A stretch of DNA of 60,785 nucleotides from Acidobacteriota bacterium (GCA_016184115.1 JACPDH010000070.1:1-60785); one strand, 5' to 3'; positions 1 through 9,118 are shown, counted from the stretch's first letter. A program made the numbers and translations. Notes: a model not told the origin generated them from the sequence alone.

Positions 1-1044
1 AACGTCGCGGCGCCCGTCGAGGTATCGTTTGCCCTCGTTGGTGTTGAAGAGGATGTTGAGCGCGTCGGTCGAGCGGTCGGAGATCGCGACGACGAAGTCC
101 GTGTTCATCACGTTGTGAATGAGCGGGATGTGCTTGTCGCCTATTCCCTGGATGTTGTGCTCTCCGAATCCGTTTGCGAGCATCGTGGGGCACTCGAGTG
201 CCTCAGCGGCCACGATCGCGGCGCCATGCTTCGCTTTCATGTGGTCGCCTGCGCCGATCGTGCCGGCCGAGCCGGTCGCCGAGACGAACGCGCGGAGGCG
301 CAGGTCGGGATTCGCGCTCTGCATCGATTCGAACACCGACGCGCCGGCGCGCCCCGTGCACGCGTAATGCACGAGGTAGTTCGCGAACTCGGCAAACTGG
401 TTGAAGATGATGTTCGACGGGTCGGCATCGAGCTCGTGGCACTTGTCGTAAATCTCCTTGACGTTGCTCTCGGTGCCGGGCGTGCGGATGATGTCGGCCT
501 GGTCGGTCACCCAACGCTCGAGCCAGGCGAAGCGCTCGCGGCTCATGCCTGCGGGAAGCACCGCGACGCCGCGGCATTGCATGATTCGAGAGATCGCGAC
601 TCCGCCGCGACAGTAGTTGCCGGTCGACGGCCAGACGGCGCGATGACGCGTCGGATCGAACTGGCCGGTCACGATGCGCGGCGCGAGACAGCCGTACGCC
701 GCGAGCACCTTGTGCGCCGCGATCATCGGAAACGGCTTGCCGAAGAGAACGGCGATCTTCGCCTTCACGCCGGTGAGCGACTCCGGCAGCACGACGTGGG
801 CCGGAAGCTGGGCACGCTCACGACCGCCACGGTCGTTGAACCAGTGAACCCGGTACAGGTTCAGAGGATGTGCGCTCTGCGGATCGATTCCCGCGAGCTG
901 CGCGATGATTCCGGCAGGAATCGTCGAAGGGTCGGCAAGCTCCGAGAACTTCGGAAGCGCGATCTTCGCGTCGGTGAACCGGCGGATCGTGTTGTCGTAG
1001 GTCTGCTGGTCGACGATGGTGGTGTTGAGGCCAAGGTGAGGCAT
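1..1044 (-). CDS. PLP-dependent fold-type II lyase (partial, 3' end outside window)
   Basis: A 348-codon open frame begins at the ATG at 1044 and is still open at base 1, so the C-terminus lies left of the window. The start follows GGAG with 6-nt spacing. The product looks like the pyridoxal-phosphate beta-family (threonine/diaminopropionate lyase, cysteine synthase fold). The segment [12 protein letters not shown] probably holds the PLP lysine, [11 protein letters not shown] is an Asn-containing loop binding substrate or cofactor, and [15 protein letters not shown] is the glycine-rich phosphate loop. A conserved-looking [14 protein letters not shown] stretch follows. It lies downstream of an SsnA-like amidohydrolase and an XdhD-like hydroxylase on the same strand, the position ygeX-type lyases take in purine loci, although it does not look like a close YgeX orthologue. 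The substrate is unknown. Confidence 0.85.
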   Translation of the reverse strand, partial: MPHLGLNTTIVDQQTYDNTIRRFTDAKIALPKFSELADPSTIPAGIIAQLAGIDPQSAHPLNLYRVHWFNDRGGRERAQLPAHVVLPESLTGVKAKIAVLFGKPFPMIAAHKVLAAYGCLAPRIVTGQFDPTRHRAVWPSTGNYCRGGVAISRIMQCRGVAVLPAGMSRERFAWLERWVTDQADIIRTPGTESNVKEIYDKCHELDADPSNIIFNQFAEFANYLVHYACTGRAGASVFESMQSANPDLRLRAFVSATGSAGTIGAGDHMKAKHGAAIVAAEALECPTMLANGFGEHNIQGIGDKHIPLIHNVMNTDFVVAISDRSTDALNILFNTNEGKRYLDGRRDV

Positions 1045-1106
1045 GCGTGCTCCGTCTGATTCGTGTCGGAAATCGTCGTTCGCCGGTGGAGTGAGGGGTG
1101 AACCGA

Positions 1107-1126
1107 CCCACCGCTCCCGCGGTGGG
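1107..1126 (-). other. Short intercistronic hairpin
   Basis: An 8-bp perfect inverted repeat (CCCACCGC / GCGGTGGG) with a 4-nt loop sits between the amidohydrolase and the PLP lyase genes. No T-run follows on the minus strand, so it is more likely an mRNA processing or attenuation structure than a true terminator. Confidence 0.35.
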
Positions 1127-1222
1127 CTGTCCAGACGCTGCCGCTTCCGCGGCCAGGTTCGCCGCGAGCTCGGCTCATGAGAAGGACAGAGAGGGACCCG
1201 CTCGTCCGCTTGCGCTCGATTC

Positions 1223-2299
1223 TCAACTCAGCCTCTCCATCGTCTCCCACAACCGTGCCGCCTGCTCCGCCGCCTCGGTGCGGATCGAATTGATGTCGCC
1301 GCTGACCAGCTTCCCCCCCCGCACGACCTCGCGCTCGCCAACGCGCATCGACATGAGCACGCCGTCTTCCCAGAGCGTCTCGTCCATCGCGTCGTCGGGA
1401 AGGCGCAATGCCTCGCGCACGAGATCCCGACCTGCTTCGATCCTGCGCAACACGCTTGCAGGGCGGTCACCCTGGAACGGCGCCTCCTCCAGCAGCGCGC
1501 TGATCTCTTCGTGCATTCGCGAAGGGTAGCCGTCAGTGCCGAGTGCGACGAGATCGGATTGCGCGAGTCCCCTCGGGTAGCCGACGCCGTTGCCTTGATT
1601 CGACCGGGGGTTCTGCACGAGCCAGAGCCCTGCCTCTGCGGCACGTTTCACTTGGAACTCGCTGAGATGCACGCCGTGTGCGAGGATCGAGCCGGCGGGA
1701 AGCGCCGCGAGATCGAGCAGCCGCTCGAATGGTCCGGCGTAACCGCGCTTCACGGCGTCCTCGACGTCTGCGCGATCTTCGGCGACGTGCACGTGCATGA
1801 CGGCTCCCAGGTCGCGGCAGAGCTCGCCCGCTTGTCGCACCGTGTCGTCGGAGACCGTGAATGACGCATGGAGTGCGACGGCCCCGGCAACGAGACTGCG
1901 CCTGTTCGAGAGGATGAAGCGACGCGACTCCGCGAGCCCGCGCATCGCTTCGTCGCGCCCGCCGTTGCGCTCCGTGGCGCCGTAGCAGAGGAGCGCCCGC
2001 ATGCCGAGCTCCTCACATGCGTCGGCGAGGATGTCGAGCGAGCCTTCGATGAAGTTCGGCGACTCATGGTGATCGATGAGCGTCGATGTGCCGGCGAGGA
2101 GCGCGTCGGAAACGTAGAAACGTGCCGCGGCGCGGAGCGAATCGGCGTCGAGCGCACGGTCGAGCCGCCACCAGATCTTCTCGAGGATCTCGACGAAGCT
2201 CGCCGGCTTGACCGAAGGCTGCGGCATGCCGAGAGGTGCGAGCCCGCTGTAGATGTGCGTATGGCAATTGACGCGCGCGAGGCTCGTCGATCGCGTCAT
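1223..2299 (-). CDS. SsnA-like amidohydrolase, short form
   Basis: A 358-residue metal-dependent hydrolase of the amidohydrolase superfamily. The start at 2299 overlaps the xdhD-like stop as ATGA, implying translational coupling; an upstream extension of the frame is arginine-rich shadow sequence. Visible motifs in order: HTH metal pair at about residues 13-15 ([10 protein letters not shown]), a His in [15 protein letters not shown], and the metal aspartate in [10 protein letters not shown]. The HxH pair lies almost at the N-terminus, so the N-terminal half of the usual flanking beta-sandwich is missing; SsnA proteins are about 440 residues. The context (xdhC, xdhD-like, PLP lyase) matches purine loci where SsnA is proposed to open or deaminate an oxidised purine intermediate. 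The substrate is inferred only. Confidence 0.85.
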   Translation of the reverse strand: MTRSTSLARVNCHTHIYSGLAPLGMPQPSVKPASFVEILEKIWWRLDRALDADSLRAAARFYVSDALLAGTSTLIDHHESPNFIEGSLDILADACEELGMRALLCYGATERNGGRDEAMRGLAESRRFILSNRRSLVAGAVALHASFTVSDDTVRQAGELCRDLGAVMHVHVAEDRADVEDAVKRGYAGPFERLLDLAALPAGSILAHGVHLSEFQVKRAAEAGLWLVQNPRSNQGNGVGYPRGLAQSDLVALGTDGYPSRMHEEISALLEEAPFQGDRPASVLRRIEAGRDLVREALRLPDDAMDETLWEDGVLMSMRVGEREVVRGGKLVSGDINSIRTEAAEQAARLWETMERLS

Positions 2300-4938
2300 C
2301 GCGCATCCGCTTTCTCTCGCGCTGGCGTACTGGCCCGGAGGCCGATGCCAAGCGCGCGGGCGGCGGGAGACTCCCGCATCGGGAGCTCGAAGCGGCGGAT
2401 GCCATCGAACGCGTGCAGTGCTCCGGCAACCGCGGCCGCGGTCGGCACCAGGCCGATCTCGCCGACGCCTTTCGCTCCGAATGGCCCTTCCGGCTCGCTC
2501 TCTTCGACGAGAATCACCTCGGTTTTCGGCATATGCCGCGCACGGAGTGCGCCGATGTCGCGCAGCCGGAAGCTCTGCGGCATCCCGTCGGGACATGGCA
2601 GGTCTTCGGTGAGGGCGTAGCCTAACCCCATGTGAATCGAACCCTCGACCTGTCCCTCGCAGAGCGCGGGGTTGATCGCGCGCCCGACGTCGTGTGCCGC
2701 GACGAAGGTGTCGAGCCTGCCTTCCTCGTCGAGGATGCAGAGCTGCGTGGCGAAGCCGTACGCGGTGTGGGTCTTGATTCTGTCGGTTCTCGTGCTAGGC
2801 GCGGTGGTGTCGTCGATCAGCACCTCTCCGGCGTAGACCTTGCCGGAAAGTGCGGCGAGAGACCCATGCACGACGAGATCGATGCGCAGCTTCTCGGCTG
2901 CGTCGATGACCGCGCGACCGCCGAAGAGCGTCGCGCGGGAACCGGTCGTCTGCCCACAGCCGAGCTCGAAGGTCGAATCGACCTTCGGATGAAACGACGT
3001 GTGAGGGAGGCCCGTCACTTCCACCGCGCACTGAACGAGCACCGTGAGAAGGCCCTGGCCCATTTCTGTGTAGCCGTTGTAGAGCGAGACCGTTTCGTCA
3101 TTCTCGACGACGAGGCGGACGCGTCCCCACTCCTTCGCACCGTTGCCGATGCCGGAGTTCTTGATGCCGCAGCCGATGCCGACGGCGCGCCCCGCCGCGC
3201 GCTCTGCGTAGTAGCGATCTCTCACGGCGAGGAGAGTCTTTCGGATGCCGACCGACTTTTCGAAGACCTGACCCGTCGAAAAGAGATCGCCGACGTCGAC
3301 GACATTGCGCCAGCGAATCTCCCAACCGTCGATGCCCACCTTTTCCGCGAGCATGTCGAGGCAGCCGTCCATCGCAAAATGCGCCTGCGGCGCCCCGAAG
3401 CCGCGCATCGCCCCGCATGGCGGATTGTTCGTTGCCACGGCCAGTGCTTCGACGTCGACGTCTGGCACGCGGTAGGGGCCGCACGAGTGGCCGCCGGCGC
3501 GCTCGAGCACTTTCGAGCCGACCGACGCGTAGGCGCCCGTGTCGCCAACCATTCGCGCCTTGACCGCGGTGAGTCTTCCCTCCGCGTCGCAGCCGACCGT
3601 GTACTCCATCGTGATCGGATGCCGTTTCGGATGGATTCGGATCGACTCTTCGCGGCTCAGCGTGATCTTGACCGGCCGGCCGGTCAGCTGGCACATGAGT
3701 GCGGTCTGCGACTGCACCGACATGTCCTCCTTGCCACCGAATGCGCCGCCGTTAGGCACGAGCACCGCGTGGACGGCGTCTTCGGAGACCCCGAGGAAGC
3801 TCGCGACCTGACGACGATCGTCGAAGATCCCCTGTCCTTGTGAAAAGAGGCGGAACCGGCCGTTCTCGATCGGCTCGACGAGTGCACTCTCCGGCTCGAG
3901 ATAGAGATGCTCGATCCGCTGTGTCTTCCAGGTGCCGCTGACGACGTGGGCGCTCGCTGTGAGCGCAGTGTCCGCATCGCCTCGCTTCACGATCGTCTTC
4001 GAGAGGATGTTCGGGTAGTCGGGATTGACCTGCGGCGCGCCTTCCTTCATCGCGTCGAAAGGATCGAGAACGGGGGTGAGCAGTTCGTACTCGACCGCGA
4101 CGAGTCTTGCCGCGGCCCGTGCGGTCGCGCGGTCTTCCGCGGCGACGACCGCGACGATGTCGCCGACGCAGCGAACTTCCTCGCCCTCGGCGACGATTCC
4201 AGGCCAGTCGTTGTGGAGGAGGCCGTACCAGCGATTGCCCCGTACGTCCTTTGCGGTCGCGACACGTACGACGCCGGAATGTGCCTCCGCGGAGCTCACA
4301 TCGATCTTGACGACCTTCGCGCGCGCATGGGGTGAGAGGACGAGTGCGCCGTGAAGCATGCCGGGCAGGGTCATGTCGTCGACGAACTTCTGGTCGCCGA
4401 GCGTGAGCTCCGACCCGGTGAACTTACGGAGACGCGCTCCAACGCGCGCATCCTCGCACGGTTCGGGCAGACCCTCGCCGCGCTTTGCCCTGGCGACGAG
4501 CTCGATCGCGTCGATGATCTTCACGTAGCCGGTGCAGCGACAGAGGTGCACGTCGAGCGCATGCGCGATCTCGTCGCGCGTCGGGCGCCGATTCTGATCG
4601 GTGATGTGCTTCGCGCGCATCGCGAAGCCGGGAATGCAAAAGCCGCACTGAAGTCCCGCGGCGGCGACGAAGCTGTCTGCGAGGATCTTTCTCTCCTCGT
4701 CGTCGAGTCCCTCGAGCGTGACGATCTCCGCGCCCTGTGCCCTCGTCGCGGGAATGCAGCAGGTGAGCTGCGGCCGCGCGTTCATCAGGACGAGGCAACA
4801 GCCGCACTGGCCCTGCGGTTGGCAGCCATCCTTCGTCGAGTAGATGCCGCAGCGGTTGCGGAGCGCGTCGAGAAGGCTCTCACCTTCACGAGTCTCGATC
4901 TTGCGTGGCTGACCATTGAGGACGAATTCGACCGGCAT
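2296..4938 (-). CDS. xdhD: XdhD-like molybdenum hydroxylase (fused 2Fe-2S and Mo-binding domains)
   Basis: An 880-residue enzyme of the xanthine dehydrogenase family. The N-terminal plant-type [2Fe-2S] domain has C39, C45, C48 and C60; the second [2Fe-2S] domain has C98, C101, C133 and C135. A linker of about 30 residues leads to the aldehyde oxidase/xanthine dehydrogenase Mo domain (from about 165). Mo-site signatures visible: FSQGQGIFDDR, the substrate-side Arg in GAMRGFGAPQ and the base Glu in GAKGVGEIG. There is no FAD domain. This two-module fusion is the architecture of E. coli XdhD and the so-called selenium-dependent xanthine dehydrogenases; the selenium requirement cannot be read from sequence. 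It starts after GAGGG with 6-nt spacing, is preceded by xdhC and overlaps the next gene by 4 nt. It likely hydroxylates hypoxanthine, xanthine or a related purine in the cytoplasm. Confidence 0.88.
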   Translation of the reverse strand: MPVEFVLNGQPRKIETREGESLLDALRNRCGIYSTKDGCQPQGQCGCCLVLMNARPQLTCCIPATRAQGAEIVTLEGLDDEERKILADSFVAAAGLQCGFCIPGFAMRAKHITDQNRRPTRDEIAHALDVHLCRCTGYVKIIDAIELVARAKRGEGLPEPCEDARVGARLRKFTGSELTLGDQKFVDDMTLPGMLHGALVLSPHARAKVVKIDVSSAEAHSGVVRVATAKDVRGNRWYGLLHNDWPGIVAEGEEVRCVGDIVAVVAAEDRATARAAARLVAVEYELLTPVLDPFDAMKEGAPQVNPDYPNILSKTIVKRGDADTALTASAHVVSGTWKTQRIEHLYLEPESALVEPIENGRFRLFSQGQGIFDDRRQVASFLGVSEDAVHAVLVPNGGAFGGKEDMSVQSQTALMCQLTGRPVKITLSREESIRIHPKRHPITMEYTVGCDAEGRLTAVKARMVGDTGAYASVGSKVLERAGGHSCGPYRVPDVDVEALAVATNNPPCGAMRGFGAPQAHFAMDGCLDMLAEKVGIDGWEIRWRNVVDVGDLFSTGQVFEKSVGIRKTLLAVRDRYYAERAAGRAVGIGCGIKNSGIGNGAKEWGRVRLVVENDETVSLYNGYTEMGQGLLTVLVQCAVEVTGLPHTSFHPKVDSTFELGCGQTTGSRATLFGGRAVIDAAEKLRIDLVVHGSLAALSGKVYAGEVLIDDTTAPSTRTDRIKTHTAYGFATQLCILDEEGRLDTFVAAHDVGRAINPALCEGQVEGSIHMGLGYALTEDLPCPDGMPQSFRLRDIGALRARHMPKTEVILVEESEPEGPFGAKGVGEIGLVPTAAAVAGALHAFDGIRRFELPMRESPAARALGIGLRASTPAREKADAR

Positions 4939-4990
4939 TGACTGCCCTCGGGTGCGTACTGCGCCGAGGTCAAGGATAGCTGCTGTGGGA

Positions 4991-5056
4991 CGAATTGAGA
5001 ATTGAGAATCGGGGATTGGAAGATGCGATCCTCAACTCCGCATTTTCGATTCTCGT
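4991..5056. repeat. Imperfect palindrome at the xdhC 3' end
   Basis: GAGAATCG at 5004-5011 pairs with CGATTCTC at 5047-5054, flanked by further partial pairing built from GAAT/GAGA words. The element encodes the last residues of XdhC, so it appears to have inserted at or replaced the gene's end. It resembles the other GAAC/GAAT-word palindromes at 5862, 19035 and 60173. Confidence 0.5.
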
Positions 5057-5820
5057 GCGGAATCCCGTTTCTCCAGCAACTGCGCGGCAATGGAGATCGC
5101 GATCTCGGCGGGATGGTTCGATCCGATCGGAAGGCCGACGGGGCAGAGGAAGGCCTCCTGCGATTCGGGGGGCAGACCTGCGGACGCGATGTCATTCTTG
5201 AGTATGTTCGCTTTCGCGCGGCTGCCGATGACGCCAAGAAATGGGAAACGGCGGGTGCGGAGAATCTCGACGAGGATTGGCGAATCGGTCGCGTGTCCCA
5301 TCGTCATCAGTACGACGAATGCGTCGTCGGGGAGAAACGCCACCTCTCCCGCGAGGTTCGTCGAAAGCGTCTTCGTGAGGCGAGCGCTCGCTGGAATCGT
5401 CTCGAGCCATTCTGCCCTGGTGTCGAGGCATTGGACGCGGCAGTCGAGCGTGCAGAGTAGCGGGACGAGTGCCTGCGCAATGTGCCCGGCGCCGAAGACG
5501 ACGACGTTCCAGGAAGCGACATTGAACGCCTCGAAATAGAGCTTCACGGCGCCGCCGCAGGTCATGCCGACGTCTCGGTTGAGCTGCCAGTTGACGAAGT
5601 GCGTGCTTTCCGTCGCCTCACCGAGCATCCGAAGAGCCTCATCGATTGCCTTCTTCTCGACGCGTCCTCCGCCGACGGTGCCGCTGTGCAGTCCATCCTC
5701 CGTGACGATCATCTTCGATCCTCGATCGTTAGGCACGCTGCCGACGGCGTCGACAACCGTGACGGCGACGACCGGCCTTCCGGCGGCGATGAGCTCATTG
5801 AGGGTCTCGAAGAAGGTCAT
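5032..5820 (-). CDS. xdhC: XdhC/CoxI-family molybdenum hydroxylase maturation factor
   Basis: A 262-residue XdhC-family protein. These bind molybdenum cofactor, promote its sulfuration and insert it into xanthine dehydrogenase-type apoenzymes. The N-terminal XdhC/CoxI domain (about 1-95) has SVPNDRGSKMIV, GTVGGGRVE and the cysteine motif MTCGGAVKLY; the C-terminal Rossmann domain begins with VVFGAGHIAQALVPLL. It is first in the operon, 93 nt before the hydroxylase it should mature. A -10-like TATCCT lies 6 nt before the ATG, so the transcript may be leaderless. The last residues are encoded inside a palindromic repeat and may be non-native. Confidence 0.9.
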   Translation of the reverse strand: MTFFETLNELIAAGRPVVAVTVVDAVGSVPNDRGSKMIVTEDGLHSGTVGGGRVEKKAIDEALRMLGEATESTHFVNWQLNRDVGMTCGGAVKLYFEAFNVASWNVVVFGAGHIAQALVPLLCTLDCRVQCLDTRAEWLETIPASARLTKTLSTNLAGEVAFLPDDAFVVLMTMGHATDSPILVEILRTRRFPFLGVIGSRAKANILKNDIASAGLPPESQEAFLCPVGLPIGSNHPAEIAISIAAQLLEKRDSARESKMRS

Positions 5821-5826
5821 CGGGTC

Positions 5827-5832
5827 AGGATA
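5827..5832 (-). promoter_or_regulatory. Candidate leaderless promoter of the xdhC operon
   Basis: TATCCT (minus strand) ends exactly 6 nt before the xdhC ATG, which would put the transcription start at or next to the start codon. No good -35 hexamer and no Shine-Dalgarno sequence are visible. The same spacing occurs at several other genes in the window. Confidence 0.4.
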
Positions 5833-5861
5833 ACGCGGGGGAGCATGCGAATGAACACGAC

Positions 5862-5999
5862 GAATGCAGAACGCAGAATGCAGAGCGGAAGAATGTAGAA
5901 CGTCAGACCCAGTCGGTTGAGAGAGTCGCTCGAACGAACTGCATTCCGTTCTTCATTCAACGTTCCGCATTCTGCGTTCCGCGTTCGTTGCGTTCCGCG
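5862..5999. repeat. Long imperfect palindrome of GAAC/GAAT words
   Basis: The left arm, starting around 5870 (AACGCAGAATGC), is complementary to GCATTCTGCGTT around 5968-5979, and pairing continues inward through GAACG/CGTTC words. It fills the space between the divergent xdhC and decarboxylase genes, directly upstream of a TAGAAT box near 6002. Confidence 0.6.
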
Positions 6000-6047
6000 T
6001 TTAGAATCCGAGGCCGAACGGCAACGACACTGCGATCCGGAGGCACC

Positions 6048-7472
6048 ATGTCCCGACCCTCGACATCCGATCTACCCTCCGTCCTCGCGCTCGCCCACGA
6101 GCGAGCGCTCGCCTACCTCGCCTCGATTCCCGAGCGACCCGTCTTTCCGCGGGTATCGCTCGAGGAGGCGCTTCGCGCGTTCGAGTTGCCACTACCTGAC
6201 GAGGGCGAGCCGGCGAGCGCGGTGATCGAAGCTCTCGCGACGGCCGGCGAGCTCGCCGCGGTTGCCTCGTCGAGCCCGCGCTATTTCGGCTACGTGATCG
6301 GCGGGACGTTGCCCGCCGCGGTCGCCGCCGACTGGCTTACGTCGGCGTGGGACCAGAACGCGGGACTCTGGTCCGCGACGCCCGCGGCGTCGGCCGTGGA
6401 GCAGGTCGTCGCCGGATGGATCATCGATCTGTTAGGCCTCCCTGCGGGGTCGAGCGTCGGTTTCGTGACCGGCTGTCAGATGGCGAACTTTACCTGCCTG
6501 GCGGCGGCGCGGCATGCGGTGCTGCGCCGCGCCGGATGGAATGTCGAGACGGACGGGCTTCACGGCGCGCCGCGCATTCGCGTGATCGCGAGCGCGGAGG
6601 CGCACGTCACGATCCACGGGGCGCTGAGGATGCTTGGGCTCGGCACCGCCGTGATCGAGCCGGTGGAAACGGATGCGCAGGGACGGATGGTCGCGGCGAA
6701 GTTGCGCGACGCGCTCCGTGGTGTCGAGGGCCCGACGATCGTCTGCACGCAGGCGGGAAATGTGAACACCGGCGCGTTCGATCCGATCGCGGAAATCGTC
6801 GAGGCAGCGCACGAGAAGAATGCCTGGGTTCACGTCGACGGCGCGTTTGGACTCTGGGCCGCCGTATCGCCGTCGCGAGAGCATCTGGTGAAGGGGGTGG
6901 CGAGCGCCGATTCCTGGGCGACTGACGCGCACAAGTGGCTCAATGTCCCATACGACAGCGGCCTCGCGATCGTGGCACACGCCGAAGATCACTTCGGCGC
7001 AATGAGCCTCAAGGCGGAGTATCTGGAGAAGACGGCGACGTCGCTCCGCGAGCCGCTAGACTGGGTTCCCGAATTCTCGCGTCGTGCGCGCGGCTTTGCG
7101 CTCTGGGCTGCGCTTCGATCGCTCGGCCGGCACGGCCTAACCGAGATGATCGACCGAGGCTGCGCCCTCGCCAGGCTTGCCGGCGAGCTCCTCGCACGGG
7201 AACCGGGAATCGAGATCCTTAACGACGTCGTCCTGAACCAGACGCTGATCCGATTCCACGGCGACGACCTCGCCGGCGACGACCAGCTCACGCGCGACGT
7301 GATCGTGCGAGCTCAGGATGAACGCACGTGTTGGCTCTCCGGCACGCGCTGGCACGACAAGGAAGCGATGCGCTTCTCCGTCTCGAACTGGTCGACGACC
7401 GAGCGCGACATCGAGATGACGGTTGCGTCGATCGTGAGGTGTTACCGAGAGGCGAGAAGCGAGCGACAGTAG
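6048..7472 (+). CDS. PLP-dependent group II amino-acid decarboxylase
   Basis: A 474-residue protein of the pyridoxal-dependent decarboxylase family (aromatic-L-amino-acid / glutamate decarboxylase type, fold type I). The ATG at 6048 follows CCGGAGG and is preferred over an upstream in-frame ATG within the palindrome. K296 in DAHKWLNVPYDSG is the Schiff-base lysine; HVDGAFGLWA holds the cofactor aspartate, and SAEAHVTIHGALRMLGLG carries the conserved His that stacks on PLP. SSPRYFGYVIGG near the N-terminus is typical of bacterial members. It should convert an L-amino acid to the amine plus CO2. The substrate cannot be told from sequence; aromatic amino acids are the most common for close relatives. 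It stands alone, convergent with the flavoprotein gene at 7604. Confidence 0.85.
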   Translation: MSRPSTSDLPSVLALAHERALAYLASIPERPVFPRVSLEEALRAFELPLPDEGEPASAVIEALATAGELAAVASSSPRYFGYVIGGTLPAAVAADWLTSAWDQNAGLWSATPAASAVEQVVAGWIIDLLGLPAGSSVGFVTGCQMANFTCLAAARHAVLRRAGWNVETDGLHGAPRIRVIASAEAHVTIHGALRMLGLGTAVIEPVETDAQGRMVAAKLRDALRGVEGPTIVCTQAGNVNTGAFDPIAEIVEAAHEKNAWVHVDGAFGLWAAVSPSREHLVKGVASADSWATDAHKWLNVPYDSGLAIVAHAEDHFGAMSLKAEYLEKTATSLREPLDWVPEFSRRARGFALWAALRSLGRHGLTEMIDRGCALARLAGELLAREPGIEILNDVVLNQTLIRFHGDDLAGDDQLTRDVIVRAQDERTCWLSGTRWHDKEAMRFSVSNWSTTERDIEMTVASIVRCYREARSERQ

Positions 7473-7514
7473 GCGCGGAACGGGCCTTCGTGGCGAGGGC
7501 CTCCGGCCGTCGCG

Positions 7515-7534
7515 CGCGCCGCGTCCGCGGCGCG
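7515..7534. terminator. GC-rich hairpin between convergent genes
   Basis: A 9-bp perfect stem (CGCGCCGCG / CGCGGCGCG) with a 2-nt loop lies between the convergent decarboxylase and nitronate monooxygenase genes. It has no T-run, so if it terminates transcription it is not a classic intrinsic terminator. Confidence 0.35.
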
Positions 7535-7603
7535 ATGAGCTCGAGTGAGCGATGCGGCGCTGCCGCGCCGCCACGGAGTCGGGGCGCCTCCGCCACTATG
7601 CGG

Positions 7604-9016
7604 TTACACGATCGCGTCGATCACGTCCTTGGCCGTGTAGCCCGACTCGCCTGGACGGATGAAGCGCGCGACGGTGCGAAGATCGTCGCCCGCGGTGACG
7701 AGTGGGGCCTCGATCGTGCCGTCGCGACGTAGCTGTCCCTGTCCGACATTCGCGAGCAGCGCGTTGCAGAGACATTTGCGCCCCTCGGTCGCTTCGATCG
7801 TGCCCCCCTTCGCGAGGTAGGCCTCGACCGGTTCCGCCGGGCAGCGGTAGCCGATTTTTCCGTCGGCGGATCGGTAGACCTCGCGCAGGAATCCGAGATC
7901 GCATACGCGCTTCCGCGATTCGTAGACGGCTGGATCGCTGAGCGTTCCGGCCCGCTGCGCGACTTTGAACGGGAATCCGGTCGGTGAGGCTAGCCGATCG
8001 GTCACGACACGGGCGCGGCCGCCGGCCGCGTCGTCGAGGATCGCCTGACGCAGATCGCTGCGCAGGCCTGACTCCGCGCAGAAGGCGAACGCGGTACCGA
8101 CCTGAACTCCGACGGCGCCGCGCTCGAGAGCTTCGGCTAGCTTTTCTCGTGTTGCCCGGCCACCTGCGAGCCAGAACGGGAGCCCGAGCTCCCGCAGCTT
8201 TTCGAGGTCGACCTCGTCCCGATCGCCGTATTGCGGCTCACCCGCATCGTTCAGGCGCAACTGACCGCGCGGAGGCGCGTTGTGGCCCCCCGCCGTTGGC
8301 CCTTCGACGATGAAGCCGTCGACGCGGCCGTTCGATCGCTTGAGCATCGTCGACGCGAGCGCATTCGACGATACGATCGGGAAAAAGCTGGGGCGCGCGA
8401 GCGGCGGGAGACCATCGAAGAAATCCGCCGGGTCGAATTGGGCCGCAACCGCGTCGTGCCCCTCGTTCCCGGTGACCTGCAGTTCGTAGCTCGCCGGCTC
8501 GTGGTTCGCCAGCCGGTCGAGAACGCCAGGAATGCGCGTCGCGATCCCCGCTCCCATCAGGACGCACGTGACTCCCGCAAGCATCGCGCCGTAAATCGAT
8601 GGGAGATGGGGGAGCTGGATCTTCTCGAGGTAGTTGATGCCGACCGGATTGTCGTGCCCTTCGCGGGCGAGAAAGACCTCGACGAAATTCCCGACGATGC
8701 AGAGCTCCGCGAGTGACCGGCTCTCCTTCACCGAGTGCATCGGCACCGGCTTGTACGGCTCGCCGGCCGGCTTTCCTCCATCGACGAAGTACTTCTGCCA
8801 GATCCGCTCGGCCATCTCTCGAACGGGGAAGTTCTGCAGCGCACGGCGAATGCTCCCGTCGCTGTCGCCGTCCTGGAGTCTTCTCGCGAGGAGCGTGTCG
8901 AGCGCGATGCCCGAAACGACGCCTAACTGTCCGAGCGACGAGACCGCGCGCGCAAGTCTCCACGACGAGACTCCTGCCCCCATTCCACCCTGGATGATCT
9001 TTGGCCAGCCTGACAT
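7604..9016 (-). CDS. Nitronate monooxygenase / PfaD-like flavoprotein
   Basis: A 470-residue FMN-dependent TIM-barrel protein of the 2-nitropropane dioxygenase / PfaD enoyl-reductase group. The start at 9016 gives the typical N-terminus MSGWPKIIQGGMGAGVS; a longer frame exists but adds non-homologous-looking sequence. Motifs include IIQGGMG (flavin), VTCVLMGAG, GFIVEGPTAGGHN, PFWLAGGRAT and GAVGVQVGTAFAFCAESG (phosphate binding). An extra C-terminal region of about 100 residues with Cys (YRCPAEP, GRKCLCN) is seen in the longer members. A GATAAT box lies 9 nt before the ATG. It may oxidise nitronates or act as an enoyl reductase; no polyketide or polyunsaturated fatty acid genes are adjacent, so the first is preferred weakly. 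Confidence 0.8.
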   Translation of the reverse strand: MSGWPKIIQGGMGAGVSSWRLARAVSSLGQLGVVSGIALDTLLARRLQDGDSDGSIRRALQNFPVREMAERIWQKYFVDGGKPAGEPYKPVPMHSVKESRSLAELCIVGNFVEVFLAREGHDNPVGINYLEKIQLPHLPSIYGAMLAGVTCVLMGAGIATRIPGVLDRLANHEPASYELQVTGNEGHDAVAAQFDPADFFDGLPPLARPSFFPIVSSNALASTMLKRSNGRVDGFIVEGPTAGGHNAPPRGQLRLNDAGEPQYGDRDEVDLEKLRELGLPFWLAGGRATREKLAEALERGAVGVQVGTAFAFCAESGLRSDLRQAILDDAAGGRARVVTDRLASPTGFPFKVAQRAGTLSDPAVYESRKRVCDLGFLREVYRSADGKIGYRCPAEPVEAYLAKGGTIEATEGRKCLCNALLANVGQGQLRRDGTIEAPLVTAGDDLRTVARFIRPGESGYTAKDVIDAIV

Positions 9017-9118
9017 GCGACCGGCATTATCGGCCCAGGGAGCGCAATCACACCGGACTTTCGTCACAGGAGGGTGTGAGCTTGGGAAGGTGAAAATGAA
9101 TGGTGAATGTTCTTCCGT

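Noticed and set aside
115-1059. Long plus-strand reading frame opposite the PLP lyase
   Set aside because: Arginine-rich, low-complexity composition and no motif; it is the mirror of the minus-strand lyase. Many other long arginine/histidine-rich frames in the window (for example opposite the xdhD-like, TonB-receptor and SNF2 genes) were dropped for the same reason.
7604-9016. Polyunsaturated fatty acid or polyketide synthase locus around the PfaD-like protein
   Set aside because: No ketosynthase, acyltransferase or carrier protein genes lie nearby, so the flavoprotein is treated as a stand-alone enzyme.
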